Source: Flabesymbios commensalis (Eukaryota; Annelida; Polychaeta; Terebellida; Flabelligeridae). From it: DNA of 64,000 nt. The DNA is taken from NCBI GenBank assembly GCA_964017125.1, contig OZ024908.1, positions 64,731,173 to 64,795,172 of the forward strand, given 5' to 3'. The position numbers were made by a program, and so were the translations under genes. This document shows positions 55,533-64,000 of the stretch, piece by piece (position 1 is the stretch's first letter; every line of letters starts with the position of its first letter). Under the pieces are notes generated by a model, which saw only the letters and a program-made list of their open reading frames with translations, ran no database searches and was not told the DNA's origin.

Positions 55533-56486
55533 GTATAGGTCTAGTCTTATAAAATATTCATCATATGTAGGCCTACTAACCGCAAGATCACGGGATGGCG
55601 CCTGGAGTCTAAATATCTAGCACAGCCCGGGCAGAAAAACTGGCTTTAGTGTAGATGTAGAACGTCTCTAGCCCCAGTGGCTGAAATAGGTTTCAGCCAC
55701 AGATTGACCGTGTACAAAATCGTGGGATATTTTTTTGGGAAAAGTCGGGGAGTAATCAGGTCAAAAATAGTTTTTTTAGAATCAGTAACATTTCAGTTCC
55801 ATGCCCGCATGCTCAGCTCAGAGGTCGCACAGTCATTAAAAAGTTATGGACATTTTTCGGACCTTGGGGTCGTGATCGATCTCAGTCACCGCCATGTTGG
55901 ATTTTTCTGGTAAAGCAAATATACATCCATCCACAGCCTCGGAGAGGACGACACGGCAAGAACGTCTCATGTGTTCTTAGCTTCATCTCGCTGGAATTAC
56001 CGTTTTATTTAGTTTGTTGAAGTTACAGGGATGGGGATGTACTTGGTATAGGCTATTATACTTTAGATTGAAATGATAACTAACCTATTTTTTTTGTGCT
56101 TATTATAACATAATACAGTTGCGAACAGTAGCCACACGCAGACACAAGACGTTTAATCAATGTCGGTTTAACTAGCCAATGCATGCATACATTAAAGACG
56201 AGAACCCCTGAATACTTACGGTATCTAATATTTTTATTGTCATTCATTTTCTTGGACACAATGTTCTCCTACTTTCAAGCATATCTACATAACCAAGAAT
56301 TTATAACTGTTATAAATTTTTGATATAACTGACTAACGTTTTAAAAAAATATTTTACTGCTACTAGACACATTCAGTCGATACATCAGATACTTTAAGTG
56401 ACAAAATTTAAGTCAGATAGAAAACAGTCATTGAGGTCCATTAGACCAAACATCACCCCATAAAATGGTATATCCTTGTTACACGA
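55533..56486. other. No recognisable gene or element
   Basis: A 78-residue frame (55677-55913) has no support. AGGCCTAC phrases only. Confidence 0.4.
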
Positions 56487-56802
56487 TAAATGAAATGAAT
56501 CGGGCTTTAGGCCACCTTTGTGCACATATAGGCTAAACTGGGCCAGGAGAACCTCCTGAGGATGGTGAGATGATTGAGATGACACTGTCCTCCAGACACA
56601 GGAATCGAAATTCGAGCCCTGGCGGTCTGAGGCCGAGCACGCTACCTCTCGGTCACGGAGGCTCCCCACAATACTAACTTTCACACGTGGATGGGGAAGA
56701 AACAATTTTGTTTCTTTCAAACCGCCGAGACCGGGAACCGAACCCCGGACTCTGGCGTGAAAGGCAGCGGTGCTAACCACTACCCTAGGGCCCCCGCCCT
56801 GT
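56487..56802 (-). mobile_element. Double-headed tRNA-derived SINE, head type 1 (complete)
   Basis: On the minus strand CCCTAGGGTAGTGGTTAGCA, GGGGTTCGGTTCCCGG (exact box B GGTTCGGTTCC-like), GAAACAAAATTGTTTCTTCC, TGACCGAGAGGTAGCGTGC, tail ATTCATTTCATTTATC. The 128-residue frame over it is spurious. Confidence 0.85.
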
Positions 56803-56844
56803 TACACGATAGCTGATGTATATTTTTTTGCGGATTTCTGCTAA

Positions 56845-57490
56845 TTAAAAAATACCGTGCAAGCACCCAAACACCATCCTGTAATCTTTTGTTGTATTCG
56901 TTCTCACTTTAGTGGTAACTACACCCTGCTAGATGACAGGATGTCAAACACCCCTCGGCTGATGCAGTGACTCAAAATGTCCACAAAACTGACACAACTG
57001 CTTCCAATATGTTATGCCAATAATAGAAGATCATTGACAAAATCAAGATAACCGCTATAGCCCCGGTTTGGATCGCATATGCCAATAGACTCGCAGACCC
57101 TGAAAACCTATAAATGCCAGGTTTCAATTAGGCATTTAACTAAAAATTATCAAAAAAAATTGAGTTGCCAGCTTGCGGCCATTTTGATTGTTGGTGGAAA
57201 GCAGAAAATCTAATCAGGTCATCCCCACACTCATGAATAACCTCACATGCAAAATTGTAGAGATCAAATATTTTTTTTTTCAAATTATCACGTTGACAAG
57301 ACTTTTAATCTTCGACCTTGACTTTCACCTATGACACTAAGGGGATAACAATACCTAATTAACAAGAATTTTTTTAATTAAAACATCAATATGGCCGCCA
57401 TAGCCTCGTTTTCGGTCTCCCATGATTCACATACCCCGAAAACCTAAATATACCAGGATTCAAGGGAATTCCGGTAAAAAAATAAGTTGA
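56845..57490 (+). repeat. Dispersed repeat K, second copy
   Basis: ATACCGTGCAAGCACCCAAA, CTCGGCTGATGCAGTGACTC, GACTCGCAGACCCTGAAAAC, GCGGCCATTTTGATTG and CTTCGACCTTGACTTTC follow the same order as 38405-39120. 57491-57835 has no recognisable feature. Confidence 0.7.
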
Positions 57491-57837
57491 AAATGCAATT
57501 TTTATTTTATTTTATTTTATTATTAAATTTCTAAAATTTAGAAATATAAATTTATTTTTAAAAGTCACAAATTTGTATCGAAGCTGCCTAGTGTCTCATC
57601 ATTTTGCTCTAGTGAAAAATTGGTAATGATTGGCAAAGCACAAACTGATGTGTTTTATAACATTTCAGCAGCCATTTTACGTATGTCTCGGAGGTAAACT
57701 GATCCAAGGCAAAATGTCCCGATATAAACTGATGGACTTGAATCACTTTATATATACCCGGTGACGGTTGTAACCATGTACCATATACCATATATTTAAC
57801 TTTCCCAAATTGACATAAACAGGAAAAAATAGAATTT

Positions 57838-58094
57838 TGGACTTTGATCACTTTACCTCTGAGCCATTCATCAAGTGGGTGAAAATAATTCAGATTAGAC
57901 AAAATGGAGGTCAACGATTTTTAAATTGGCACTGAAAGAATTAAAATATCTATACTAGCCGTAGACCCATAGCATATAGGTATTCAAATGAATTAGAAAA
58001 TGTTATAACTAAGCCATTTCTGATGCTTTCCAATTGAATAAACCCTTTGCTATCCATGGTTTACATAAAACATATTTCAGCGCCTTAAGGGTTA
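57838..58094 (-). mobile_element. Fused remains of family A and family B MITEs
   Basis: CAAGTGGGTGAAAATAATTC and GACAAAATGGAGGTCAACG (family A) run directly into GGCACTGAAAGAATTAAAAT, GCCGTAGACCCATAGCAT and TTTCAGCGCCTTAAGGGTTA (family B, no palindrome). Confidence 0.7.
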
Positions 58095-58194
58095 AAAAAT
58101 AATAAAATATGTGTAGACTAAGAATATAATGCAAAAAAAAGTCAAGGGGGATTGAATGTTACAAGCTGTCACCCATTTCTATTTCGTTCCAGGG

Positions 58195-58618
58195 TCCATA
58201 CTGGTCAATTTAAGCCCATATGACACTTGATATTTCGATTTTCCTCATAATTATGACCTTTTTTCTGAAATTAGCTGATTAGATGAAAAAAAAATGAAAA
58301 TGTGAATTAAATCAAATCTAGAATTACTAAAGCCTTCATAAAAGTATCAAAATGTGCAGATTAATGAACCACATTATATCATTGAACTTTATTTAATAAT
58401 TTGTTGCTTTTTGTAGTGTAAAAGACCAAAAAAATAACAACAAAAAACAGAAAAATGTGTAATTTCATGAATATCACTTAGAAAAAAAAACTTGAAACCT
58501 GACTAACATGGTTACATGCTGTGAAACATTTAAATGTTTTGCCAAGACCCTTTCTGGGTAAAAATAGGCAAAACGACCCTTGATATTTAAATTTTTCTCA
58601 TAATTATGACCTGGTTTG
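58195..58618 (-). repeat. Repeat N, two units, minus orientation
   Basis: GATATTTCGATTTTCCTCAT / AATTATGACCT and CCTTCATAAAAGTATCAAAA / TGTGCAGATTAATGAACCAC. A second partial unit from about 58540 is cut by the family E insertion. Confidence 0.65.
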
Positions 58619-58622
58619 TTAA

Positions 58623-58862
58623 CTCTTTAAGTGCTTCATTACTACTTAACATTTTCCTTTCATTTGAAGTTGGCATTGCTCACGCAATTGCCAACTTCAA
58701 ATGAAAGGAAAATACCTCCTCACTTAAAAATTAAACCTGCTAAATTTCACAATGGGGGCTTTACTCAAGATTTATACATGCATATTTGTTCAATTTCTGT
58801 CAAATTTTAGTTGTGGAAAAACAGTATGAATGCGCTTAAAAGCGTCGCCCGCACTCAAAGGG
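58623..58862 (+). mobile_element. TTAA MITE, family E
   Basis: TTAA-CTCTTTAAGTGCTTCATT ... CGCCCGCACTCAAAGGG-TTAA, 240 bp. Hairpin TTTTCCTTTCATTTGAAGTT / AACTTCAAATGAAAGGAAAA over GGCA-TTGC-TCAC-GCAA-TTGCC. Confidence 0.8.
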
Positions 58863-58866
58863 TTAA

Positions 58867-59395
58867 CGTGAATTCATACGATTTAACCGATTGTCCATCA
58901 AAAGCAACAAAATCATCAGTATAATATTCACCAGTGTCACGTGGACACAGCCCAATAGGTCATCCATGCAGTTGAAATAACTTTTGTTGGTTGAAAAAAC
59001 ATAACTGCAGTAGATTTAAAACAGCAAATCATATATTTGTCCAATGTTCCTCATCCTTGTGTTTGATTGTTAACATGGCATATACCTCAGTCAAACTTGA
59101 ATGTAGTCGTGGGATCTCAATGGCCCTCAGAGGAAATAAATCCAATAACTGGCTCTCACATTTGCAGAGCCCAATTCATAAAAGAGCTTCAAGGGGGGGG
59201 GGGGGGGGGTTCGGACACATAGAAGTCTCTGCAATAATATCTTAGTGGTTTCCACATAGGTAAGAATTTTATAAAAGGCATAGGACAGAATGTTACCACT
59301 TACTGTAGGTCTACACGGCATTTGGGTTAAGAACTCCATATGTGGGCATGTATTTTACAACATCAAAAAGCAAGAAATGATTAATTAAATTGTAA
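58867..59395. other. No gene seen; 17-base G run
   Basis: G run at 59193-59209. Nothing else recognisable. Confidence 0.5.
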
Positions 59396-59399
59396 TAAT

Positions 59400-59695
59400 A
59401 TGACGCGACTTATTAATGTGCACATTTTGACACTTTTATGAAGACTATTTTAAATAAAATATTTTTTAACGATTTTGTTGTTTCCGATTATTCGGCTTTA
59501 TCGTATTTACTCAAATTTACAAAATAGGTCATATTTATGCGTAATATCAAAATATCGAGAGTCAATTGGGCTCATATGATGTGGTTCATTAATCTGCACG
59601 TTTTGATACTTTTATGAAGGCTCCAGTGAGTCTAGATTAAATTCAATTTTAGATTCAATTTCGTGGGCTTTTTTTCATATTTTATAATCGTCTAA
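59400..59695 (+). repeat. Repeat N, two units, plus orientation
   Basis: TTATTAATGTGCACATTTTG and GTTCATTAATCTGCACGTTT / TGATACTTTTATGAAGGC, about 185 bp apart, inverted relative to 58195-58618. Confidence 0.65.
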
Positions 59696-59697
59696 TT

Positions 59698-59910
59698 ATT
59701 CGGTCAAAGGATTTTTTTAATGTGAAATCATCATAACTGTCTTAGTTGGCTCTTTCTGATTTATTTGAATACCTATATTATGGGTCTACGACCATTAGAA
59801 ATATTTTTAATCTTACAACGCAGGGATCGACTTTGGTCGTCAGAATCTGACGTCTATTATAGACGTCATATTCTGACGACTAAAGTCGATGCCTGCATGC
59901 GTTGTAAGGC
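59698..59910 (+). mobile_element. TTAA MITE, family B
   Basis: TCATAACTGTCTTAGTTGGC, TATTATGGGTCTACGACCAT, then GTCGTCAGAATCTGACGTCT / AGACGTCATATTCTGACGAC. The ends are degraded. Confidence 0.75.
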
Positions 59911-59954
59911 TTAAAATACTTAGATTGGCATATATTTGTATTCAAGTAGGACAA

Positions 59955-60055
59955 ATTAATGTCAGTATTGCTTACCCACCTGAAGTTGTGGATCGCGGTA
60001 GCGAGACGCAACTTCAGGTGGGTAAAGCAATAAATTATTTAATTTAGCCCTTTGA
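59955..60055 (-). repeat. A-like hairpin element
   Basis: TATTGCTTACCCACCTGAAG / CTTCAGGTGGGTAAAGCAATA over GATCGC-GGTA-GCGAGA (reads TCGC-TACC-GCGA). Ends near TTAGCCCTTTGAGAG. Confidence 0.65.
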
Positions 60056-60097
60056 GAGTTCATCAATTTTCCCACACGTACACGCGGAGACGGTCCA

Positions 60098-60106
60098 AAT
60101 TATAAA
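60098..60106 (+). promoter_or_regulatory. Possible TATA box without a gene
   Basis: TTATAAATA lies in a locally CpG-richer segment after CACGTACACGCGGAGACGG. A 60-residue frame starts at 60121, too close to be driven by this box. A GA-rich tract follows at 60202-60223. Weak evidence. Confidence 0.2.
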
Positions 60107-60542
60107 TAGAGGATACAGACGTGATGAACTGCGTGTCCGACCGTCCACGGTTGACCCAGTATCATGTGTGGAGCTGCGCATGCGATCCTTGTCTCACAGC
60201 CAGAGAGAGAAAGAGAGAGAAAGGCAATTTCAGAGGCGTCAGATCCGTTCAAATAGTACCACTAAAACCGACTCGCGAGACGATACAGGAAATCAGTGTC
60301 TAGCTCTGCTTTCAGATGAAGCGTGACTTAGAAGCATGTGGCCCAGGTGCATTCACAAGAACATAATTATCCCTCTACTTTTTTATCGTGTTACATTGCT
60401 TTCTAGTCAAGTCGCTAAAAGCATACGCTTGTAGAACCTGGAAAGTGATTGAAAAAATATCTTGTATTTTCATGATATAAGTGGCATTCTTTCAAAAGGG
60501 TAGGTAGCCTACGTATTGACCCTTAAAAGCGTTTAATAGTTA

Positions 60543-60786
60543 TCCTTTACAACGCTGGAATATTTTTGTATAAACAAAGGAGACCAACGGGTTTTTCTCA
60601 ATTTGAGATCACCATAAATGTCTTATAGTTAGCTCTGTCCGCTTCATTTGAATATCTATGTTATGGGTCTATGGCCAGTAGATCTATTTTTACTCTTTCA
60701 GTGCAGGGACCGTCTTTATACGTCTGAGTCTGACGTCTACAGACGTCAGATTCTGACGTATACAGACGGTCCCGGTACTGAACGGG
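60543..60786 (+). mobile_element. TTAA MITE, family B
   Basis: TATCCTTTACAACGCTGGAA, GTTATGGGTCTATGGCCAG, CTGAGTCTGACGTCTACAGA / CGTCAGATTCTGACGTATAC, ending CGGTCCCGGTACTGAACGGG. Confidence 0.8.
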
Positions 60787-60789
60787 AGA

Positions 60790-60942
60790 AATAATTTAAA
60801 TTTTCGCCCTCTATGGAATTAAATAAAACAACTCATATTTGTTTAAATCATTTGCAAATCTATATGTTTAAGCACTCGTTTCATTCCCAATAACTGCGAT
60901 ATTCTCAGCTAATAAAAGAAAAAGTCGTGATAATCGCTTTAA
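60790..60942 (-). mobile_element. A-like MITE without hairpin, between B and A
   Basis: TTCATTCCCAATAACTGCGA and TTCTCAGCTAATAAAAG match the tail of 54171-54368; the stem strands are lost. Confidence 0.5.
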
Positions 60943-61178
60943 CCCTTTACCCGCCGGTGTCGCATATATTCGGGGTTTTTTTTTATTACCACATTAAGTA
61001 CCACCTTTTAAACATGTTAAATATAAAATGTGACATCAATCAGCAATATTTGAAAACAGTTGACCTCCATTTTGTCGAATCTGAATAATTTTCACTCACT
61101 TAAAGTTGTGGATCGCGTCAGCGAGACACAACTTCAAGTGGGTGAAAATTCAGATTGAATATTTTGGCGGTTATTGGG
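60943..61178 (+). mobile_element. TTAA MITE, family A
   Basis: TTAA-CCCTTTACCCGCCGGTGT ... TTTTGGCGGTTATTGGG-TTAA. Hairpin ACTTAAAGTTGTG / CACAACTTCAAGT, tip TCGC-TGAC-GCGA on the minus strand. Confidence 0.85.
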
Positions 61179-61182
61179 TTAA

Positions 61183-62265
61183 CGGTTTAGACCCCGGCTA
61201 TATATCGGATTTTTTTCTGATGTCAGTTGCCATGCTTAGAAAAATAATGCATATCCAGAGATTTAAACATTTTTTATTCTAGTAACTATTTTTTCTGCTA
61301 TCGTTCAATTTAAAAATAAAAGAGTGAACTAAAGTAGGCCTCTCCCCGAAAGATATATTACTACATGTCACTCCTCATAGCAGAAGTGCGCCAATGTATA
61401 AACCAAATAAAAGATAACGTTTAATCTATTTCTATATTTCTTATAAAATTACGTTGAATATGAATATTTGACAACTTTTTTTAAAGATTCACACCTATTT
61501 CTTCAATTGGAAATGGTTGATATATACATTTTGTTTCAGAAACTGTCGTATTCTAGTGGTATGTACCTACGCATTGACTGGGTGGACAATAATGTAAATA
61601 CAAAACAAAACAGGTTGGCATAAACAGGCTGGCATTAACAACATATTTGTAGTTGCACTTCATTAGCCATAACTGGGTTGAGGATTATGTCATACATACA
61701 CACATATTGTGATTGTTAAAAAAAATAACAAACGCACATAGTGAATGTTGCCAACTTCATCATTTTACAGGTTGATACATTTTGCAATTAAGTTATTTTT
61801 GGTCATTTTATGTGTACTTTTGTTTTGATTTTCAAGAGTGTCAAAGTCTACTGTTTTCACAGAATGACCAATTTACTCAAATTACGAAACTGTATGGTGA
61901 CATTCTCACATTTTCATATACCAGGCTTTCAATAGAAACACAGCACCACTTTATGGATATATTTGTGAAAATATTGAATATGCTTGAAGAAGCCGAGAAA
62001 TGCCACTCGTTAATTAATTAATTATTAAAGATGTATCTGTCGGCTGTTTTGTCGTGGGTCACTCGCAGTAGCATCCAGATGTTGCACTGCCAAACAGATG
62101 ATTCGCGCATTGCACTTGTGGCCATCAGTACGATTGCTGCATTCATGAAACCTGAATCCGTAACTTTACCGTCTCATCTGTTTAGGAATGCTGCTGTTAT
62201 GCGATCAAGGGATGTAAACCGGATTAGTCACCCTTGGTGTTATCTTGTCGTGGCATATCAGTGTC
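61183..62265. other. No supported gene
   Basis: Two adjacent 79-residue frames (61782-62021 and 62031-62270, plus) look more protein-like than most. The first follows an acceptor-like TCATCATTTTACAG, but I find no donor or domain. Confidence 0.35.
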
Positions 62266-62270
62266 GCTAA

Positions 62271-62495
62271 CCCTTACTGAAATGTGTTAGTATAAACCGT
62301 GGAAATCAAAGGGTTTTTTCAATATGAAATCATCATAAATACTCTTCCCGATTCATTTGAATACATATGTTATGGGTCTACGACCATTAGAAATATGTTA
62401 ATTCTTTCAGTGCGCGAAGATCGTCTTTATACGTGAGAATCCACGTCTGTAGACATCAGATTCTGACGTATAAAGACGGACCCCCGCTGAAAGGG
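62271..62495 (+). mobile_element. TTAA MITE, family B
   Basis: CTAA-CCCTTACTGAAATGTGTT, ATGGGTCTACGACCATTAGA, CACGTCTGTAGACATCAGAT, ending CCCCCGCTGAAAGGG-TTAA. Confidence 0.8.
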
Positions 62496-62559
62496 TTAAT
62501 TGTTCACCTGTCTTCTGGTAACTACAGTTCTTGCCACACCACTTCCCAACGTATGCCAA

Positions 62560-62775
62560 TGGTAATTTGTGATTTCGGACCTCTATCATATCAGACTGGT
62601 GATTTCGGACGTCTATAGGTGATTTCGGACGGTCTGTGGTAAAATCGGAAGGTTACTTCGGACAGTGTGCGATGATTTTGGACGCCCAACATGGTATTCT
62701 TTTACATGACTCTTTCTGTACTAATAATTATCGGTAATTTCGGACGGTGTTTTTGAACGGTGCTTTCAGACTTGC
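62560..62775 (+). repeat. Degenerate minisatellite GGTGATTTCGGACGTCTATA
   Basis: Seven or more variants of (T)GATTTCGGACG spaced about 20-30 bases, including TTACTTCGGACAGTG and GTAATTTCGGACGGTG. Confidence 0.6.
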
Positions 62776-62881
62776 TCTGATGCTACCAACAGGTCGAATC
62801 TGCCACTCATACAGTATCAGAACCGAACTTTCGCTGGCATTGGAGATGAATTGAATGTTCTTTTACATTCTCTAGTGCGGG

Positions 62882-62945
62882 GCCAAACGGCAGTATCTGC
62901 ATACTTTATAAGTGGGCAGTTGCTACCTTTTGGTTTTGCATAATT
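62882..62945. repeat. Family F hairpin, degraded
   Basis: GGCCAAACGGCAGTATCTGC faces GTGGGCAGTTGCTACCTTTT / GGTTTTGCA. 62946-63335 shows nothing else. Confidence 0.55.
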
Positions 62946-63336
62946 CAGTCATAACAAGTTAGTCTACAGTTTTGTTGGGACAACCGTTTTTACTATTTGC
63001 CGTGTATAAATCTATAATGTTTGTGGGTATACGCATAGAGTCATTCATCTGTGTATGTAAAGATTGTTGTTTTGATCATTGTTTTATTATATGTTTCATA
63101 ATCATTGACCCTACTTAATTTAAGAAAAAGCATTTTTTTCTTGTGTTAAAGGTGGCCATAGTGGTAGCGACACTTGTGTTGTTTTAACTATGGTCTCCTG
63201 ACTGTTATTCTGTACATTGTAGCGATAGTGTATATACTTTGTTTGGTCAAATAAATTCTTCTTTTTCTGTGGAGTCATATAATATAAAAATTACTCATCC
63301 ATGGATACGATGGAAAGGTGCGGTGTCAGCACCTGT

Positions 63337-63445
63337 ACACCCAGCAAACACGACACGCTGGCCCAATGTTTTTATAATGTTGAGCCAGCGTCGTTGACGG
63401 TTGGCCAACATTTCAACAACAATGGGCCAACGTTTCTTAGAGATT
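63337..63445. mobile_element. MITE family H
   Basis: CACCCAGCAAACACGACACG, CTGGCCCAATG, then TTGAGCCAGCGTCGTTGACG and AACAATGGGCCAACGTTTC. Confidence 0.7.
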
Positions 63446-63727
63446 AACTCCTGACATTGTCCCTGGGTGATTAGTCTAATAACAGAACATTTAGTTGGCC
63501 TATGTCTAATTCAAAGAAAAAAAATCACTCATTTATGAACTATATATTAACTATAAAAGTATATACGAATTATTGAGTTACAAACATGGACGTACAGGAA
63601 CGGACTGTCGACTGGCGCGAGATGGTCTTGAACTTATGGCTCGCATGCGCGGCTAGGAAAAGCGATAACTGTTTTCCAAACTACCTATATATTGAATTGA
63701 ATACATGTATAGACGTCAAATCATATC

Positions 63728-63833
63728 CCAGCAAGCACAAAACATTTGTATAGCATTTTTGCAACGTCGACCCAACGTCTTCGACGTTGGTCCAACATTT
63801 GTATGTTATACAAATGTTTTGTGTTGGCTGGGT
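63728..63833. mobile_element. Palindromic MITE, family G (complete)
   Basis: TCCCAGCAAGCACAAAACAT and TTGTATAGCATTTTTGCAACG mirror the right arm ending CAAATGTTTTGTGTTGGCTG; centre ACGTCTTCGACGTTGGTCC. Flanked AT/TA, suggesting a TA target. 63834-64000 has nothing further. Confidence 0.8.
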
Positions 63834-64000
63834 ATGTGCTGCCGAGCTGCTTGGTGTATTGGACATGGTGTGCATACATCTATGATCCATATCCACACAT
63901 GTGCACGCACTGACCGGTCGCACATTTTCACGGGAGAAGCATACTTTATGGGCTTGGATGTTTTATTCTTGTTGTAATAATTAGATACTTTTGATAATGA

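Noticed and set aside
55677-55913. 78-residue frame on plus
   Set aside because: No start context, domain or splice evidence.
49344-61178. Regularly recurring short palindromes as a CRISPR-like array
   Set aside because: Copies are irregularly spaced, in both orientations, each with its own TTAA ends: dispersed MITEs in an animal genome.
61782-62270. Two adjacent 79-residue frames, the first after TTTTACAG
   Set aside because: No donor site, no domain and a stop between them. Too weak to call an exon pair.

Overview
This is a gene-poor, AT-rich stretch of animal genome crowded with repeats. LINEs, tRNA-derived SINEs, pogo-like and TTAA-flanked miniature transposons, long microsatellites and multicopy protein families otherwise familiar from cnidarians, molluscs, echinoderms and hemichordates all point to a marine invertebrate. 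I cannot settle the phylum from sequence alone. I saw no prokaryotic features, no LTR element, retrovirus or Polinton, and no CRISPR array.

The only host gene I can assemble is on the minus strand, from a TATA box at about 49140 down to 42139. A signal-peptide exon (49040-48968), a middle exon (42768-42671) and a short last exon (42201-42139) join in phase. They give a 77-residue secreted precursor whose predicted mature chain starts GWW, has an amphipathic stretch and carries GKK/RR processing sites. This architecture resembles antimicrobial-peptide precursors such as styelins and centrocins. It is a prediction. Its 6.2-kb first intron is packed with SINEs and microsatellites.

Layout. 1-3410: tandem repeats rich in AAGGTCA arranged as a palindrome around a 21-bp minisatellite, with a pogo-like MITE in the right arm. 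3404-4515: relic of a DDE-like multicopy protein. 4690-8420: tandem repeats carrying ATGGCCGCC. 8828-12900: 5'-truncated LINE with a nested MITE. 12900-19000: scattered MITEs, a retroposon remnant and a 383-bp (TAA)n tract. 19146-22646: a 3.5-kb inverted repeat with inward TATA boxes. 25875-28990: double-headed SINE, a second decayed LINE and a tandem repeat. 31031-33663: relic of a large CXC-tailed protein family. 34787-36458: a 1.7-kb TTAA-flanked transposon. 36831-41920: MITEs, SINE and an AT-rich repeat. 42139-49144: the predicted gene. 49190-63833: the densest MITE field, plus tandem repeats and SINEs.

The most striking repeat system is a guild of short elements that begin TTAA-CCCTTT and end AAAGGG-TTAA. 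At least five families unrelated in body sequence share the same hairpin tip, TYGC-TNNC-GCRA. A sixth family shares the termini but has a TGACGTC palindrome instead. They abut at shared TTAA sites and look like piggyBac-type non-autonomous elements.
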